Source: Apibacter raozihei
GTDB taxonomy: Bacteria; Bacteroidota; Bacteroidia; Flavobacteriales; Weeksellaceae
Direction of reading: 5' to 3'
DNA length: 64,000 nucleotides
Assembly (NCBI RefSeq): GCF_004014855.1
Contig: NZ_CP034930.1
Span: 1,860,001-1,924,000 of the forward strand
The notes under the pieces: generated by a model
The model's database searches: none
What the model was told of the DNA's origin: nothing
Seen by the model: the letters and a program-made list of their open reading frames with translations, nothing else
Position numbers and translations under genes: made by a program
In this document: positions 35,865-45,244 of the stretch, in pieces
How the letters are laid out: the number at the start of each line of letters is the position of its first letter
Numbering within the stretch: the stretch's first letter is position 1

Positions 35865-37535
35865 ATGGAATTATCAGATAATTTAGTGATAGGGATAGAT
35901 TATGGTTCAGATTCAGCAAGAGCGATGCTTATGGATGCAGAAACAGGAAATGAACTAGCTCTTTCAGTTAAAGAATATCCCCGGTGGAAACAAGGATTAT
36001 ATTGCGATGCGGTGAATTACCAGTTTAGGCAACATCCTTTAGATTATATAGAAGTACTTGAGTTTATTGTAAATGACGTAATAAATAAAGTTCCAGGCTC
36101 TAAAAATAAGGTAAAAGCCTTATCCATAGATGTGACCTGTTCCACACCCATAGTTGTTGATAAAGAAGGAACACCACTTGCTTTAAGAAATGATTTCTCA
36201 GAAAATCCGAACGGAATGTTTATTCTCTGGAAAGATCACACAGGAATCAAAGACTGTGATGACATTAATGAGTTTTCAAAAAAATGGCATATTGATTATA
36301 CACGTTATGCCGGAGGAGGAGGAAACTACTCGGCAGAACATTTTTGGGCAAAATGCCTCCATGTTTTCCGGACTGATGCTCAGGTAAAAGAAGTAGGTCA
36401 TTCTTTCGTAGATGCATGTGATTGGCTTTCCAATGTTGTAGTGGGAATAAATAAGCCCGAAGAATTAAAAAGAAATATATGCACCGCTGGATTTAAGGTG
36501 CTTTGGAATAAAGAGTGGGGAGGATACCCGCCAAATGAATTCTTTAAATCTTTGGATCCTGCATTGGATGGTATTGTAGATACATTTTCAAAAGATGTGT
36601 ACACTTGCGTTGAAACTATAGGTACACTAACAGAAGAATGGGCGGAAAGGCTAGGACTTACAACTCATGTTAAAGTTACTGCCGGAAATATAGATGCTCA
36701 CGCAGGAGGTATTGGTGCCGGAGTTAAAAACAAAGCGATTGTACAAATTATAGGCACTTCAACCTGTGATATAATAGTAGGGCCAAAAAAATCTGATAAT
36801 CAGTTGATTCCCGGAATTTCAGGACAGGCAGATGATTCCGTAATACCGGGAATGGTAGGATATGAAGCAGGTCAATCTGTGTATGGAGATTATTATGCCT
36901 GGTTTAAAAAAGTTTTAATGTGGCCCTTACGTGAAATTTTTGCTAAAACAGAATCAATAGATGAAGCTACAAAGCAAAAAGTAATCCAGGAAGTATATGA
37001 CAAGATGATTCCTGAACTAGCCCGTCAGGCAAAAGCAATTCCGGCAAAAGACAGTCACATTATAGCAACAGACTGGATAAACGGAAGACGTACTCCCGAT
37101 GTAGATTATACATTAAAAGGAACAATTACAGGTATAACACTTTCCAGTTCGGCACCTTTACTATATAAGTCTATTGTTGAAGCTACAGCTTATGGATCTC
37201 GTGCTATTGTAGAACAATTTATAACCAATGGAATTGAAATTGAAGAAATCATAGCTGTAGGAGGTATTTCTCAAAAATCTCCCTATGTAATGCAGGTGCT
37301 CTCAGATGTTTTAGGTATGCCAATAAAAGTAATTGCAACGAGAGAAGCTTGTGCGTTGGGAGTTGCCATGTGTGCAGCTGTAGCAGCCGGAATTTACAAT
37401 CGTTTGGAAGATGCTCAGGAGAAAATGGGAATGGGTATTTCAACAATTTACTATCCAGATGAAGAAAACCATAAGCATTATAATAATGAATATAAAAAAT
37501 ACAGACAACTTGAAAAGGTGAAAGAATTAACATAA
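35865..37535 (+). CDS. araB: Ribulokinase-like FGGY kinase, tandem copy 1
   Basis: A 556-residue FGGY kinase of the E. coli AraB type; for example EYPRWKQGLYCDAV, FRQHPLDYIE and MFILWKDHTG match it closely. The ATP site is VGGISQKSPYVMQ near residue 460. At positions that contact L-ribulose in the Bacillus halodurans structure (Ala96, Lys208, Asp274, Glu329, from memory) this copy has Cys92, Lys211, and Asp and Glu conserved in GNIDAHAG and YEAGQS. E. coli AraB is known to accept several 2-ketopentoses and also ribitol and L-arabitol, so a pentitol substrate is possible. It lies 42 bases after araD, with a close paralogue downstream. Confidence 0.88.
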   Translation: MELSDNLVIGIDYGSDSARAMLMDAETGNELALSVKEYPRWKQGLYCDAVNYQFRQHPLDYIEVLEFIVNDVINKVPGSKNKVKALSIDVTCSTPIVVDKEGTPLALRNDFSENPNGMFILWKDHTGIKDCDDINEFSKKWHIDYTRYAGGGGNYSAEHFWAKCLHVFRTDAQVKEVGHSFVDACDWLSNVVVGINKPEELKRNICTAGFKVLWNKEWGGYPPNEFFKSLDPALDGIVDTFSKDVYTCVETIGTLTEEWAERLGLTTHVKVTAGNIDAHAGGIGAGVKNKAIVQIIGTSTCDIIVGPKKSDNQLIPGISGQADDSVIPGMVGYEAGQSVYGDYYAWFKKVLMWPLREIFAKTESIDEATKQKVIQEVYDKMIPELARQAKAIPAKDSHIIATDWINGRRTPDVDYTLKGTITGITLSSSAPLLYKSIVEATAYGSRAIVEQFITNGIEIEEIIAVGGISQKSPYVMQVLSDVLGMPIKVIATREACALGVAMCAAVAAGIYNRLEDAQEKMGMGISTIYYPDEENHKHYNNEYKKYRQLEKVKELT

Positions 37536-37625
37536 TAACTATACTGATGAAAAGCGGCAGGTAGTTATCAAACAAACTATATTAGTTGCTTTTTAAGCAC
37601 AAAAATAGAAACTAAAATAACAAAA

Positions 37626-39296
37626 ATGGAATTATCAAATAATTTAGTAATCGGTTTGGACTATGGTACTGATTCAGGGAGGGCAATTCTTATGGATGCC
37701 GAAACCGGAAAAGAATTAGCATTATCTATAAAAGAATATCCAAGATGGAAAAAGGGAATGTATTGCAATGCAGTGAAATCTCAATTCAGACAACATCCTA
37801 AAGATTATATTGAAGTATTAGAGTTTATAGTTAAAGATGTTTTAAATAGAGTTCCCGGTGCAGCCAGCAAAGTAAAAGCTATAAGTGTTGATATAACAGG
37901 TTCCACACCTGTAGCCGTTGATAAGGAAGGGACACCCTTATCTCTGCTTCCGGAATTTGAAGAAAATCCCGATGCTATGTTTGTACTCTGGAAAGATCAC
38001 ACAGGACAAAAAGACAACGATTATTTGAATAGTTTTTCTAAAAAATGGCATATTGACTATACAAAATCTGCAGGTTGTGGAGATTATTCAACCGAGCATT
38101 TCTGGACCAAAGCATTGCATATATTTAAAAAGCCTGAAATTCGTCAAAAAGCTCATTCTTTTGTAGAAGCAAGTGACTGGCTTCCTGCAGTATTATGTGG
38201 TAATACCCGACCGGAAGATATGAAGAGAGGAATGGGAATTGCCGGTTCAAGAGTAATGTGGAATAAAGAATGGGGTGGATATCCGCCTAATGAATTTTTC
38301 AAAGCTATGGATCCTGCTTTAGACGGTTTAGTAGATACATTTCATAAAGAAGCATATACCTGTGATCAACCAGCGGGAACTATTACGGAAGAGTGGGCTG
38401 ATAAGTTAGGGTTACCCAAGTCGGTTTTGATTGCTGTAGGTAATTTAGACTGCCATGCAGGAGCTATCGGTGCAGGTGTAAAAGATAAAGCAATGGTTGA
38501 AATTGTAGGTACTTCGACATGTGCTATAACTGTTGGACCTAAAAGTTCCGGAAATAAGTTAGTTCCCGGTATACCCCAACAAGCCGATGATATTATTTTA
38601 CCAGGTATGGTAGGCTATGAAGCAGGTCAATCAGCATTTGGAGATTTATATGCCTGGTTTAAAAAGCTCTTAATGTGGCCTCTGGATAATATTATGCTAA
38701 AGTCTAATATCAGTGATCCCGAAACTCGTCAGAAATTAAGAGATGAGGTATATGCTGAAATGATACCTAATCTGGCCAGACAGGCAAAAGTTATTCCGCC
38801 TAAAGATAGCCATATCATAGCTACAGACTGGATAAACGGAAGACGTTCACCTAATGTGGATTATGATTTAAAGGGAACTATAACAGGGTTAGCACTATCA
38901 AGTGTTGCTCCCCTGGTATATAAATCTTTAGTTGAAGCTACGGCTTATGGAGCGAGAAATATTATTGATCGTTTTGTAAATAATGGAGTTGAATTAAAGG
39001 AAATTATTGCTGTTGGAGGAATTTCTCAAAAATCACCTTATGTGATGCAGGTAATGGCTGACGTTATAGGTATGCCTATAAAAGTAATTGCAACAAGAGA
39101 AGCATGTGCTTTAGGAGTAGCCATGTGTGCAGCTGTTGTCGCCGGAGTGTATGAATCTGTACAGGAAGCTCAGGAAAAAATGGGAATGGAAATATCAACC
39201 ATATATTATCCTAATCAGGAACACCATGAACATTACAATATTGAATTCCAGAAATACTTACAATTAGAAAAAGTAAAAGATTTAACACCTTATTAA
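37626..39296 (+). CDS. araB: Ribulokinase-like FGGY kinase, tandem copy 2
   Basis: A paralogue of the preceding gene, 556 residues. The ATP-binding and Asp/Glu catalytic segments are intact (GNLDCHAG, YEAGQSAFGD, ISQKSPYVMQ). Two substrate-contact positions differ from copy 1: Gly92 in DITGSTP (as in E. coli AraB) and Arg209 in IAGSRVMWNKEW, where copy 1 and characterised ribulokinases have Lys. This argues for a different substrate or stereoisomer, not simple dosage. It is last in the plus-strand run before a strong hairpin; the aldolase gene lies beyond it. Confidence 0.87.
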   Translation: MELSNNLVIGLDYGTDSGRAILMDAETGKELALSIKEYPRWKKGMYCNAVKSQFRQHPKDYIEVLEFIVKDVLNRVPGAASKVKAISVDITGSTPVAVDKEGTPLSLLPEFEENPDAMFVLWKDHTGQKDNDYLNSFSKKWHIDYTKSAGCGDYSTEHFWTKALHIFKKPEIRQKAHSFVEASDWLPAVLCGNTRPEDMKRGMGIAGSRVMWNKEWGGYPPNEFFKAMDPALDGLVDTFHKEAYTCDQPAGTITEEWADKLGLPKSVLIAVGNLDCHAGAIGAGVKDKAMVEIVGTSTCAITVGPKSSGNKLVPGIPQQADDIILPGMVGYEAGQSAFGDLYAWFKKLLMWPLDNIMLKSNISDPETRQKLRDEVYAEMIPNLARQAKVIPPKDSHIIATDWINGRRSPNVDYDLKGTITGLALSSVAPLVYKSLVEATAYGARNIIDRFVNNGVELKEIIAVGGISQKSPYVMQVMADVIGMPIKVIATREACALGVAMCAAVVAGVYESVQEAQEKMGMEISTIYYPNQEHHEHYNIEFQKYLQLEKVKDLTPY

Positions 39297-39326
39297 AATA
39301 TTCAATCTATTATATATAAACGTGTG

Positions 39327-39367
39327 AAAACAAAAAACCATCATTTATAATGTTGGTTTTTTGTTTT
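39327..39367 (+). terminator. Terminator after ribulokinase copy 2
   Basis: A perfect 14-bp stem (AAAACAAAAAACCA with TGGTTTTTTGTTTT) has T-rich right arm. It should end or weaken the long operon before the aldolase gene. Confidence 0.8.
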
Positions 39368-39428
39368 AAAAACAGAGAAAAAATTTAAATAGTAATGATT
39401 AAATAAACAAACCTTAAAAACAGAGATA

Positions 39429-40424
39429 ATGATAAACTATAAAAATTTAGGCGTTATAAATACGCGTCAAATGTTGTCAAAAGCTTTGGCAGGTGGCTAT
39501 GCAGTTCCTGGATTTAATTTTTCCCATTTAGAGCAAGCTCAGGCAATCATTCAGGCGATTGTTGAAACCAGATCTCCGCTAATATTACAGATTTTAAAAA
39601 GTGATAGAGAATATATCGGTGCTAAATTAGTTCCCAACATGGTTCAGGGTCTGGTAAAATATGCAATGGATTTAGGGCTGGAATCACCTCAAATCGCAAT
39701 GCATTTGGATCATGGAGACTCTTTCGAGTTATGTAAAAATTGTATAGATGATGGTTTTTCTTCAGTAATGATTGACGGTTCTCATTTACCTTTCGAAAAA
39801 AATATAGAGTTAACTCAAAAAGTTACGGAATATGCGCATAAATATGATGTAACGGTAGAAGGTGAATTAGGAGTAATAGCAGGAGCTGAAGGGTATTTAA
39901 ATTCAAAACTTTCATTATACACAGAGCCGGATGATGTTATAGATTTTGTCAGAAGAACAGGTTGTGATTCATTAGCTATTTCTATAGGAACGGCTCACGG
40001 TTCGTTTAAATTTACTGCAGAGCAATGTGTCAAAAATGAAAACGGAATACTGGAACCTCCTCCATTAGCATTTTCAGTCTTAGAAGAGATTGAAAAAAAG
40101 CTGACCGGTTTTCCCATAGTACTTCATGGTTCATCCACAGTTCCGCAAGAAAAAGTAAAATTAATTAACAAATACGGAGGGAAACTAAACGATGCTGTGG
40201 GAATTCCGGAAAATCAACTTAAAAAAGCATCTAAACAAGCGGTTTGTAAAATAAACATAGATTCTGATAGTAGGTTAACAATGACGGCAACTTTACGAGA
40301 ATTTTTTGAACAAAAGCCTCAGGAATACGATCCTAGATTATACTTGGCTAAAGCAAGAGAAGATATGAAAGCAGTTTATATTCATTTAATTAAAGATGTA
40401 TTAGGCTCAGCAAACAAGTTGTAG
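39429..40424 (+). CDS. Class II fructose-bisphosphate aldolase family protein
   Basis: 331 residues of the zinc-dependent class II ketose-bisphosphate aldolases. Visible features are the catalytic/zinc segment AMHLDHGDSFE near residue 94, SSVMIDGSHLPFEKN near 117, EGELGVIAGAEGYL near 147, zinc His in GTAHGSFKF near 187, IVLHGSSTV near 232, and the phosphate-binding KINIDSDSR near 276. Context suggests cleavage of fructose 1,6-bisphosphate or of another ketose bisphosphate arising in the island. Tagatose or sedoheptulose bisphosphate specificity is not excluded. It converges with tpiA across a 19-bp hairpin. Confidence 0.9.
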   Translation: MINYKNLGVINTRQMLSKALAGGYAVPGFNFSHLEQAQAIIQAIVETRSPLILQILKSDREYIGAKLVPNMVQGLVKYAMDLGLESPQIAMHLDHGDSFELCKNCIDDGFSSVMIDGSHLPFEKNIELTQKVTEYAHKYDVTVEGELGVIAGAEGYLNSKLSLYTEPDDVIDFVRRTGCDSLAISIGTAHGSFKFTAEQCVKNENGILEPPPLAFSVLEEIEKKLTGFPIVLHGSSTVPQEKVKLINKYGGKLNDAVGIPENQLKKASKQAVCKINIDSDSRLTMTATLREFFEQKPQEYDPRLYLAKAREDMKAVYIHLIKDVLGSANKL

Positions 40425-40435
40425 TAATAAACATG

Positions 40436-40490
40436 AAAATTTAAAACAAGCTTGATATGTTGCCATGTACCAAGCTTGTTTTAAATTTTT
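40436..40490. terminator. Strong bidirectional terminator between aldolase and tpiA
   Basis: A perfect 19-bp inverted repeat (40436-40454 with 40471-40489) is flanked by A on one side and T on the other, centred between converging genes. Confidence 0.9.
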
Positions 40491-40499
40491 CGTTCAAGT

Positions 40500-41294
40500 T
40501 TATTTTTTTGAATAAAATAAAGGGATAACATTTCTGATAATGGTGTTAAAATTATTAGCATCCCACGCACTTCTACCAATAAAAAGACCATCAATGTCTG
40601 GCATTTGAATTAAATCATTTGCATTTTCTAAGTTAACACTTCCACCATAAAGGATAGGTATAGATTTTCCCTTATCAGAACCGAAAAGTTCTTTTAAAGT
40701 ATCCCTAATAATTGAATGTTTTTCAGCGGCATATTCTTTAGTCGCTGGAATTCCGTTTACACCAATAGCCCAAACGGGTTCGTATGCAATCCATAAATTA
40801 GTAATTTGCTCTTCCTTAATTCCATGTAAACCTATTTTTAATTGAATTCTTAATATTTCATTGCTAGTATGAAAATTTTTTTGTTCCAAAGTTTCTCCAA
40901 TGCATAAAAGAGCCTTAAAAGAATGATTTAAAGCACTTAAAACTTTTTTATTAATCTCCTGATCTGTTTCCTTTAAAATATGTCTTCTTTCCGAATGTCC
41001 GATCTCAATTAAGTTAACACCCACTTCTTTCAGCATCAGAGGCGAAATTTCACCGGTAAACTGTCCTTCATCTTCCCAGTTCATATTTTGGGCACCAATC
41101 AGAATTTTATCTTCAGGGACACAGTTTCTTGCATTAGCTAAAGCTGTGAAAGAAGGAATTACAAATAATTCCAGTTTTTCCCTGCCTATATCTGAAGTAA
41201 GTTGATTCAGTTCTCTCAAAAAACTTTCTGTCTGCGATATATTTTTATACATTTTTGTATTGGTACCTAAATATATCTTTTTTTGTTCTGTCAT
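40500..41294 (-). CDS. tpiA: Triosephosphate isomerase paralogue (TpiA-like, catabolic type)
   Basis: A 264-residue TIM barrel with Lys in GTNTKMYKN (residues 10-18), His in IEIGHSERRH near 101, Glu in IAYEPVWAIG near 174, and phosphate loop YGGSVNLENA near 219. The N-terminal GTNTKMYK differs from the GNWKMN of housekeeping TIMs and is typical, as I recall, of paralogues found beside dhaK/dhaL genes in polyol or erythritol-type clusters. It may isomerise triose phosphate derived from dihydroxyacetone, or erythrulose phosphates as EryH/LerI do. It is the last gene of the dhaK-dhaL-tpiA unit. Confidence 0.85.
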   Translation of the reverse strand: MTEQKKIYLGTNTKMYKNISQTESFLRELNQLTSDIGREKLELFVIPSFTALANARNCVPEDKILIGAQNMNWEDEGQFTGEISPLMLKEVGVNLIEIGHSERRHILKETDQEINKKVLSALNHSFKALLCIGETLEQKNFHTSNEILRIQLKIGLHGIKEEQITNLWIAYEPVWAIGVNGIPATKEYAAEKHSIIRDTLKELFGSDKGKSIPILYGGSVNLENANDLIQMPDIDGLFIGRSAWDANNFNTIIRNVIPLFYSKK

Positions 41295-41323
41295 GTTTGT
41301 GGATGATTTTTAATTAATTTTTA

Positions 41324-41965
41324 TTAATCATTTTCAATAAATTCACGCATAGATTTAAATATTATCCATACTGATGTTGCTCCAGCATCCTGATAACCAA
41401 TAGCCCTTTCCATCAGTGATTTTGCCCGACCATATTTGGCTATATAATTTTTTGTATTTTCAACACCTTCCTGAGCCGCTGATTCAGCTAGTTTAAACAT
41501 CTCTAAAAGATTGTTATCCTCGTACGATTTCATTGCTTTTACAGCAGGTTCAAGAGCATCCACCATGGTTTTATCACCAACTTCGGCTTTCCCTCTTTCT
41601 TTAATTGCCTGTAAGCCTTTGTCAAACATTTCTGTCACATCACGGGTATTTAGTTCTTCTTTAGGAGAAACATTTTTAGCTCCTGCAAGAAATAAGCTTC
41701 CAAAAATGACTCCGGAAGCTCCCCCCATAGACATCAGCATGGTTTTACCGGTTAAACTGAAAACATCGTACACATTAGAAGTTTCTTCATAGGCCATTAA
41801 TTTCTCTTTTGCTTTTTTTAATCCTCCCGACATGCCGATACCATGATCCCCATCTCCAATCTTACTATCAATTTCAGTTAATAATGGCTTACTATCAATA
41901 ATCTCATTAGCAACATATATAAGCATTTCTTTAGCTTTTTTTGTATTTATAACATTTAACGACAT
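41324..41965 (-). CDS. dhaL: Dihydroxyacetone kinase, ADP-binding subunit DhaL-like
   Basis: 213 residues. The metal/nucleotide site KIGDGDHGIGMSGGLKK (near residue 36) carries the conserved Asp residues that hold Mg-nucleotide. MSMGGASGVIFGSLF (near 79) and EVGDKTMVDALEPA (near 128) complete the DhaL fold. It works with DhaK, which binds the ketose substrate. In E. coli the phosphate comes from PTS through DhaM, but no DhaM or PTS gene is seen here and Bacteroidota generally lack PTS, so direct ATP use is likely. It lies 95 bases after dhaK and 29 before tpiA. Confidence 0.9.
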   Translation of the reverse strand: MSLNVINTKKAKEMLIYVANEIIDSKPLLTEIDSKIGDGDHGIGMSGGLKKAKEKLMAYEETSNVYDVFSLTGKTMLMSMGGASGVIFGSLFLAGAKNVSPKEELNTRDVTEMFDKGLQAIKERGKAEVGDKTMVDALEPAVKAMKSYEDNNLLEMFKLAESAAQEGVENTKNYIAKYGRAKSLMERAIGYQDAGATSVWIIFKSMREFIEND

Positions 41966-42060
41966 AGTATAAAAAATTTAAGATTATAATCTATATTCAA
42001 TAATTAAATCATTCGTATTCAGTTGATAAATTTGATTAATCTCAAAAAACAACTAAATAT

Positions 42061-43062
42061 TTATCTTTGTTGTTTAGCGTAATAAGGGCAATAACAAGGA
42101 GAATTATAATATTTTTTCAATTCACTGTCTAATTTAAGTATGCTGATTGAAAATCCTCCCATTCCCAAAGAAGTGCAATAGCTGTTAATATCAGCATCGT
42201 GAATCTGAATACCATCAGATTCTAATAATTGTCTAACCTTTCTAAAAACAATACTCATTTCGATGATGGTAGTTGAACCTAATCCATTAACAAGTATGCA
42301 TACATTATCGCCTGAGATAAGAGGCATATCTTTAGTTATATGACCGTAAAGTATCTCTACCAGTTCATCAGCAGGTTTCATTTGGGTTCTTTGGATACCG
42401 GGTTCTCCGTGAAGTCCCATTCCGAACTCCATTTCATTATCTTTTAATTCAAAAGTTGGTTTTTCTAAACCGGGTATTTTTCCGGGTTTAGTAGCAATAC
42501 CTATACTTCTAAGGTTATTTCTTGCATTCTCCAAAACCAGTACAACTTCTTCAAGAGAAAGACCGGCATCACAGGCAGCACCTGCAATTTTTACCATAAA
42601 CACATCTCCGGCAATACCTCTCCTGTCTTCTATACGTTCTATAGGAGCAGAAGCACAATCGTCCCAGACTCTTATATGAGCAGTTTTTATGCCCTCATCC
42701 TGAAGCATTTCTTCGGCCATATCAAAATTCAGATTATCTCCGGCATAACATCCATAAAGAAATAATACTCCTTTACCGGCATGTGCAGATTTTGCAGTTT
42801 CATAAATGGTGTTGGGATCCGGTGAAGCAAAAATATTCCCACATGCAGCAGCATCAGCAAGTCCTTCACCTACAAATCCCCCAAACATAGGTTCGTGTCC
42901 GCTTCCCCCGCCAATAACAAGCGTTACCTTATCTTTACGTCTTTCTTTTAATAAAATACCGTTGACTTCAGGAACCTTCTCGTAGAGGTAGCTATAAGCA
43001 CTAATAAAGCCATCCATTACTTCGCTTATTATATTTTCCGGATCATTAATTATCTCTTTCAT
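42061..43062 (-). CDS. dhaK: Dihydroxyacetone/ketose kinase substrate-binding subunit DhaK-like
   Basis: 333 residues. DhaK binds dihydroxyacetone covalently through a hemiaminal to a His, visible here in FGMGLHGEPGIQ near residue 214. The N-terminal VIGGGSGHEPMFGGFVG (near 50) and GCYAGDNLNFD (near 104) are canonical. Family members include L-erythrulose and other ketose kinases. It is first in the minus-strand unit dhaK-dhaL-tpiA, a gene set also known from Listeria and from erythritol/threitol-type catabolic loci, and is divergent from the split transketolase genes. Confidence 0.9.
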   Translation of the reverse strand: MKEIINDPENIISEVMDGFISAYSYLYEKVPEVNGILLKERRKDKVTLVIGGGSGHEPMFGGFVGEGLADAAACGNIFASPDPNTIYETAKSAHAGKGVLFLYGCYAGDNLNFDMAEEMLQDEGIKTAHIRVWDDCASAPIERIEDRRGIAGDVFMVKIAGAACDAGLSLEEVVLVLENARNNLRSIGIATKPGKIPGLEKPTFELKDNEMEFGMGLHGEPGIQRTQMKPADELVEILYGHITKDMPLISGDNVCILVNGLGSTTIIEMSIVFRKVRQLLESDGIQIHDADINSYCTSLGMGGFSISILKLDSELKKYYNSPCYCPYYAKQQR

Positions 43063-43147
43063 ATTTATCGGATTACTAAGTTTTTATTACTTACAAATAT
43101 TACTAAAATAAATTACAAATCATAAGTAAATGAAATGATTGTTGTCA

Positions 43148-43257
43148 TTTCGAAAGTAATCAAAACTTTTGTGTTTTTATTAATTAATTAGATATTTTTT
43201 TTTAAATACTTTAAAAATAGCTTTTTAAGCTTATTATGTATTTTTTGATTAATTTTG
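43148..43257. promoter_or_regulatory. Divergent control region of dhaK and split transketolase: TTTCGAAA element and -7 box
   Basis: TTTCGAAA (43148-43155) is an exact copy of the element beside the DeoR-family gene. TAATTTTG (43250-43257) is a -7 box for the plus-strand transketolase gene, with the start 22 bases downstream. No -7 for dhaK was recognised. Confidence 0.45.
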
Positions 43258-43279
43258 TTATCAAAAATATTTTTTAAAT

Positions 43280-44131
43280 ATGCTTTCAATAAATGAAATA
43301 TCAAAAATAGCTCTTAAAACCGAGAAAGTGCGCTTGAGGTTACTTGAGGTTATATATAATTCCAGGTCGGGTCATGTAGGTGGTGATTTGTCTGTCCTAA
43401 ATATGATCGCGGCCTTATACTATCATACATTAAAATTTGATATACAAAATCCGGATCATGAAAACAGGGATCGTTTCATTTTAAGTAAGGGGCACTGTGT
43501 TGAAGCTCTTTATTGTGTACTGGAATCCCTTGGATTTATTGATTCAGATACGCTAAATTCCTATGGGAAATTTAATTCTTTATTGGCAGGTCATCCTTCC
43601 AATAAAATACCAGGAATTGAATTTAGCGGAGGATCTTTAGGGCATGGATTATCCTTAGGAGTGGGTGTTGCTATAGGGGCGAAAATGGACAATAAAGATT
43701 TTAAAACCTTTGTTGTCATGGGGGATGGAGAACTAAATGAAGGTGCAGTTTTTGAAGCAGCCATGTCTGGAGGACACTTTAAGTTAAATAACCTGGTTGC
43801 AATTGTTGATAGAAATGGATTGCAGATTAGTAATTCAACGGAAAAAGTAATGACTCTTGAGCCATTAAAAGAACGTTGGGAAACAATGGGATGGGAGGTT
43901 TTAGAAGTTAACGGAGATAAGATAGAAGATTGTATTAAGGTTTTAGATTCAATTAATTATACAATCCAAAAGCCGCATTTTATCATATCCCGAACCACTA
44001 AAGGAAAAGGGGTGTCTTATATGGAGAATGCTTTGCACTGGCATCATGGAGTACCGGATGAAGTTCAGTATAAACAGGCAGTCAGAGAGATATCCAGAAG
44101 TATTGAAGAATGGGAAGGGAAAATCAGTTAA
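43280..44131 (+). CDS. Transketolase, N-terminal (thiamine-diphosphate-binding) subunit
   Basis: 283 residues corresponding to the first domain of transketolase. SGHVGGDLSVLNMIAALY (near residue 29) and SKGHCVEALY (near 73) line the cofactor site. GSLGHGLSLGVGVA (near 117) and GDGELNEGAVFEAAM (near 143) carry the GDG...N thiamine diphosphate motif. It must pair with the C-terminal subunit 25 bases downstream. Split transketolases transfer two-carbon ketol units and occur in many carbohydrate-specific loci. A separate complete transketolase lies at 51959. Confidence 0.9.
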   Translation: MLSINEISKIALKTEKVRLRLLEVIYNSRSGHVGGDLSVLNMIAALYYHTLKFDIQNPDHENRDRFILSKGHCVEALYCVLESLGFIDSDTLNSYGKFNSLLAGHPSNKIPGIEFSGGSLGHGLSLGVGVAIGAKMDNKDFKTFVVMGDGELNEGAVFEAAMSGGHFKLNNLVAIVDRNGLQISNSTEKVMTLEPLKERWETMGWEVLEVNGDKIEDCIKVLDSINYTIQKPHFIISRTTKGKGVSYMENALHWHHGVPDEVQYKQAVREISRSIEEWEGKIS

Positions 44132-44156
44132 TTATCTATAAGCTTTACAATTAATC

Positions 44157-45098
44157 ATGAATAAGACAATGAAATCAAATCGCCAAAGTTTTACACAAAC
44201 TATCTTAGAGTTGGCTAAACAAAATAAAGATATCATTATAGTTACTTCTGATGCTGCGGGTACCGTAACTCTCAATCAGTTTGCTGAAGAATTACCGGAT
44301 CAGTTAGTAGATGTAGGTATTGCTGAGCAAAATGCAATTGGAGTAGCGGCAGGTATAGCATCTGTCGGGAAAAAGGTTTTTGTTTGTGGACCTGCCTGTT
44401 TTTATTCTTCCCGGAGTTTAGAGCAAATTAAAGTTGATGTTGCTTACTCAAATTCCAGGATTAAAATAATTGGTGTTAATGGTGGAGTTAGTTATGGGCC
44501 TTTTGGCGCTACTCATCATTGTTTGCATGATATAGCTGCAATTCGGGCTTTTCCGGGTATACATATATTGTCTCCGAGTGATCCGGTGCAGATGAGGTGG
44601 ATGACAGAAAATTTGATAAATTATGATTTTCCGGTATATGTTCGGATGGGGAGGAATCCTGTACCGGTAATTTATGATCAAGGCTTTGAAAAATTTACGA
44701 TAGGGAAGGCTTCAGTTTTAAAAAAAGGAACAGACTTAACGTTGGTAGGTACAGGTGAAACCGTATATCATTGCTTAGAAGCTTCGGAAATGCTCGGACA
44801 AGCTGGTTTTTCTGTTAAAGTTGTAGATATACACACACTAAAACCTATAGATAAAGAAATGATAATTCAATCTGCTATAGAAACCGGTAAAATTATTACG
44901 GTAGAGGAGCATAGCATTTATGGGGGATTAGGGGCAATTGTTTCTGAAATCGTTTGTCAAAATTATCCCGTACCGATGAAGATTTTAGGGATTCCGGATG
45001 AAAATGTTATTAATGCTCAGCCTCAGGATATTTATAAATATTACGGAATAGATTATAAAGGTATTTATGATACGGCATTAGCATTTTTGAAAGATTAA
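44157..45098 (+). CDS. Transketolase, C-terminal (pyrimidine-binding) subunit
   Basis: 313 residues with the catalytic Glu in VDVGIAEQNAIGVAAG (near residue 57), which activates thiamine diphosphate. HHCLHDIAAIRAFPG (near 121) is the conserved substrate-side segment. The C-terminal domain begins near residue 190 (LTLVGTGETVYHCLEA). With the preceding gene it should form one heterodimeric enzyme. The 1-deoxyxylulose-5-phosphate synthase family is less likely given the gene split and setting. Confidence 0.9.
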   Translation: MNKTMKSNRQSFTQTILELAKQNKDIIIVTSDAAGTVTLNQFAEELPDQLVDVGIAEQNAIGVAAGIASVGKKVFVCGPACFYSSRSLEQIKVDVAYSNSRIKIIGVNGGVSYGPFGATHHCLHDIAAIRAFPGIHILSPSDPVQMRWMTENLINYDFPVYVRMGRNPVPVIYDQGFEKFTIGKASVLKKGTDLTLVGTGETVYHCLEASEMLGQAGFSVKVVDIHTLKPIDKEMIIQSAIETGKIITVEEHSIYGGLGAIVSEIVCQNYPVPMKILGIPDENVINAQPQDIYKYYGIDYKGIYDTALAFLKD

Positions 45099-45201
45099 GG
45101 AATGTATTAAGTTTATTGAGTTTATCAAGAAGAGGTGCATGGATGAGATTTTAGAATTATATAAATAAAATTAATTATTCAATCACCAGATAAATGAAAA
45201 T

Positions 45202-45235
45202 TTTCAGCAGGAGATATTAAACATCTCCTGCTGAA
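45202..45235. terminator. Hairpin between converging transketolase and FGGY kinase genes
   Basis: TTCAGCAGGAGAT and ATCTCCTGCTGAA form a perfect 13-bp stem with a 7-base loop. The T-run is better on the minus-strand side. Confidence 0.75.
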
Positions 45236-45244
45236 TAAATTCAA

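Larger units (their letters stand above)
35865..39296 (+). repeat. Tandem gene duplication of ribulokinase
   Basis: Two 556-residue kinases lie head to tail with a 90-base spacer. Both start MELS-NLVIG, have nearly colinear sequence and share long identical blocks (KKWHIDY, YEAGQS, ATDWINGRR, ISQKSPYVMQV). The duplication is not recent, because the coding sequences have diverged and substrate-contact positions differ. Confidence 0.85.
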
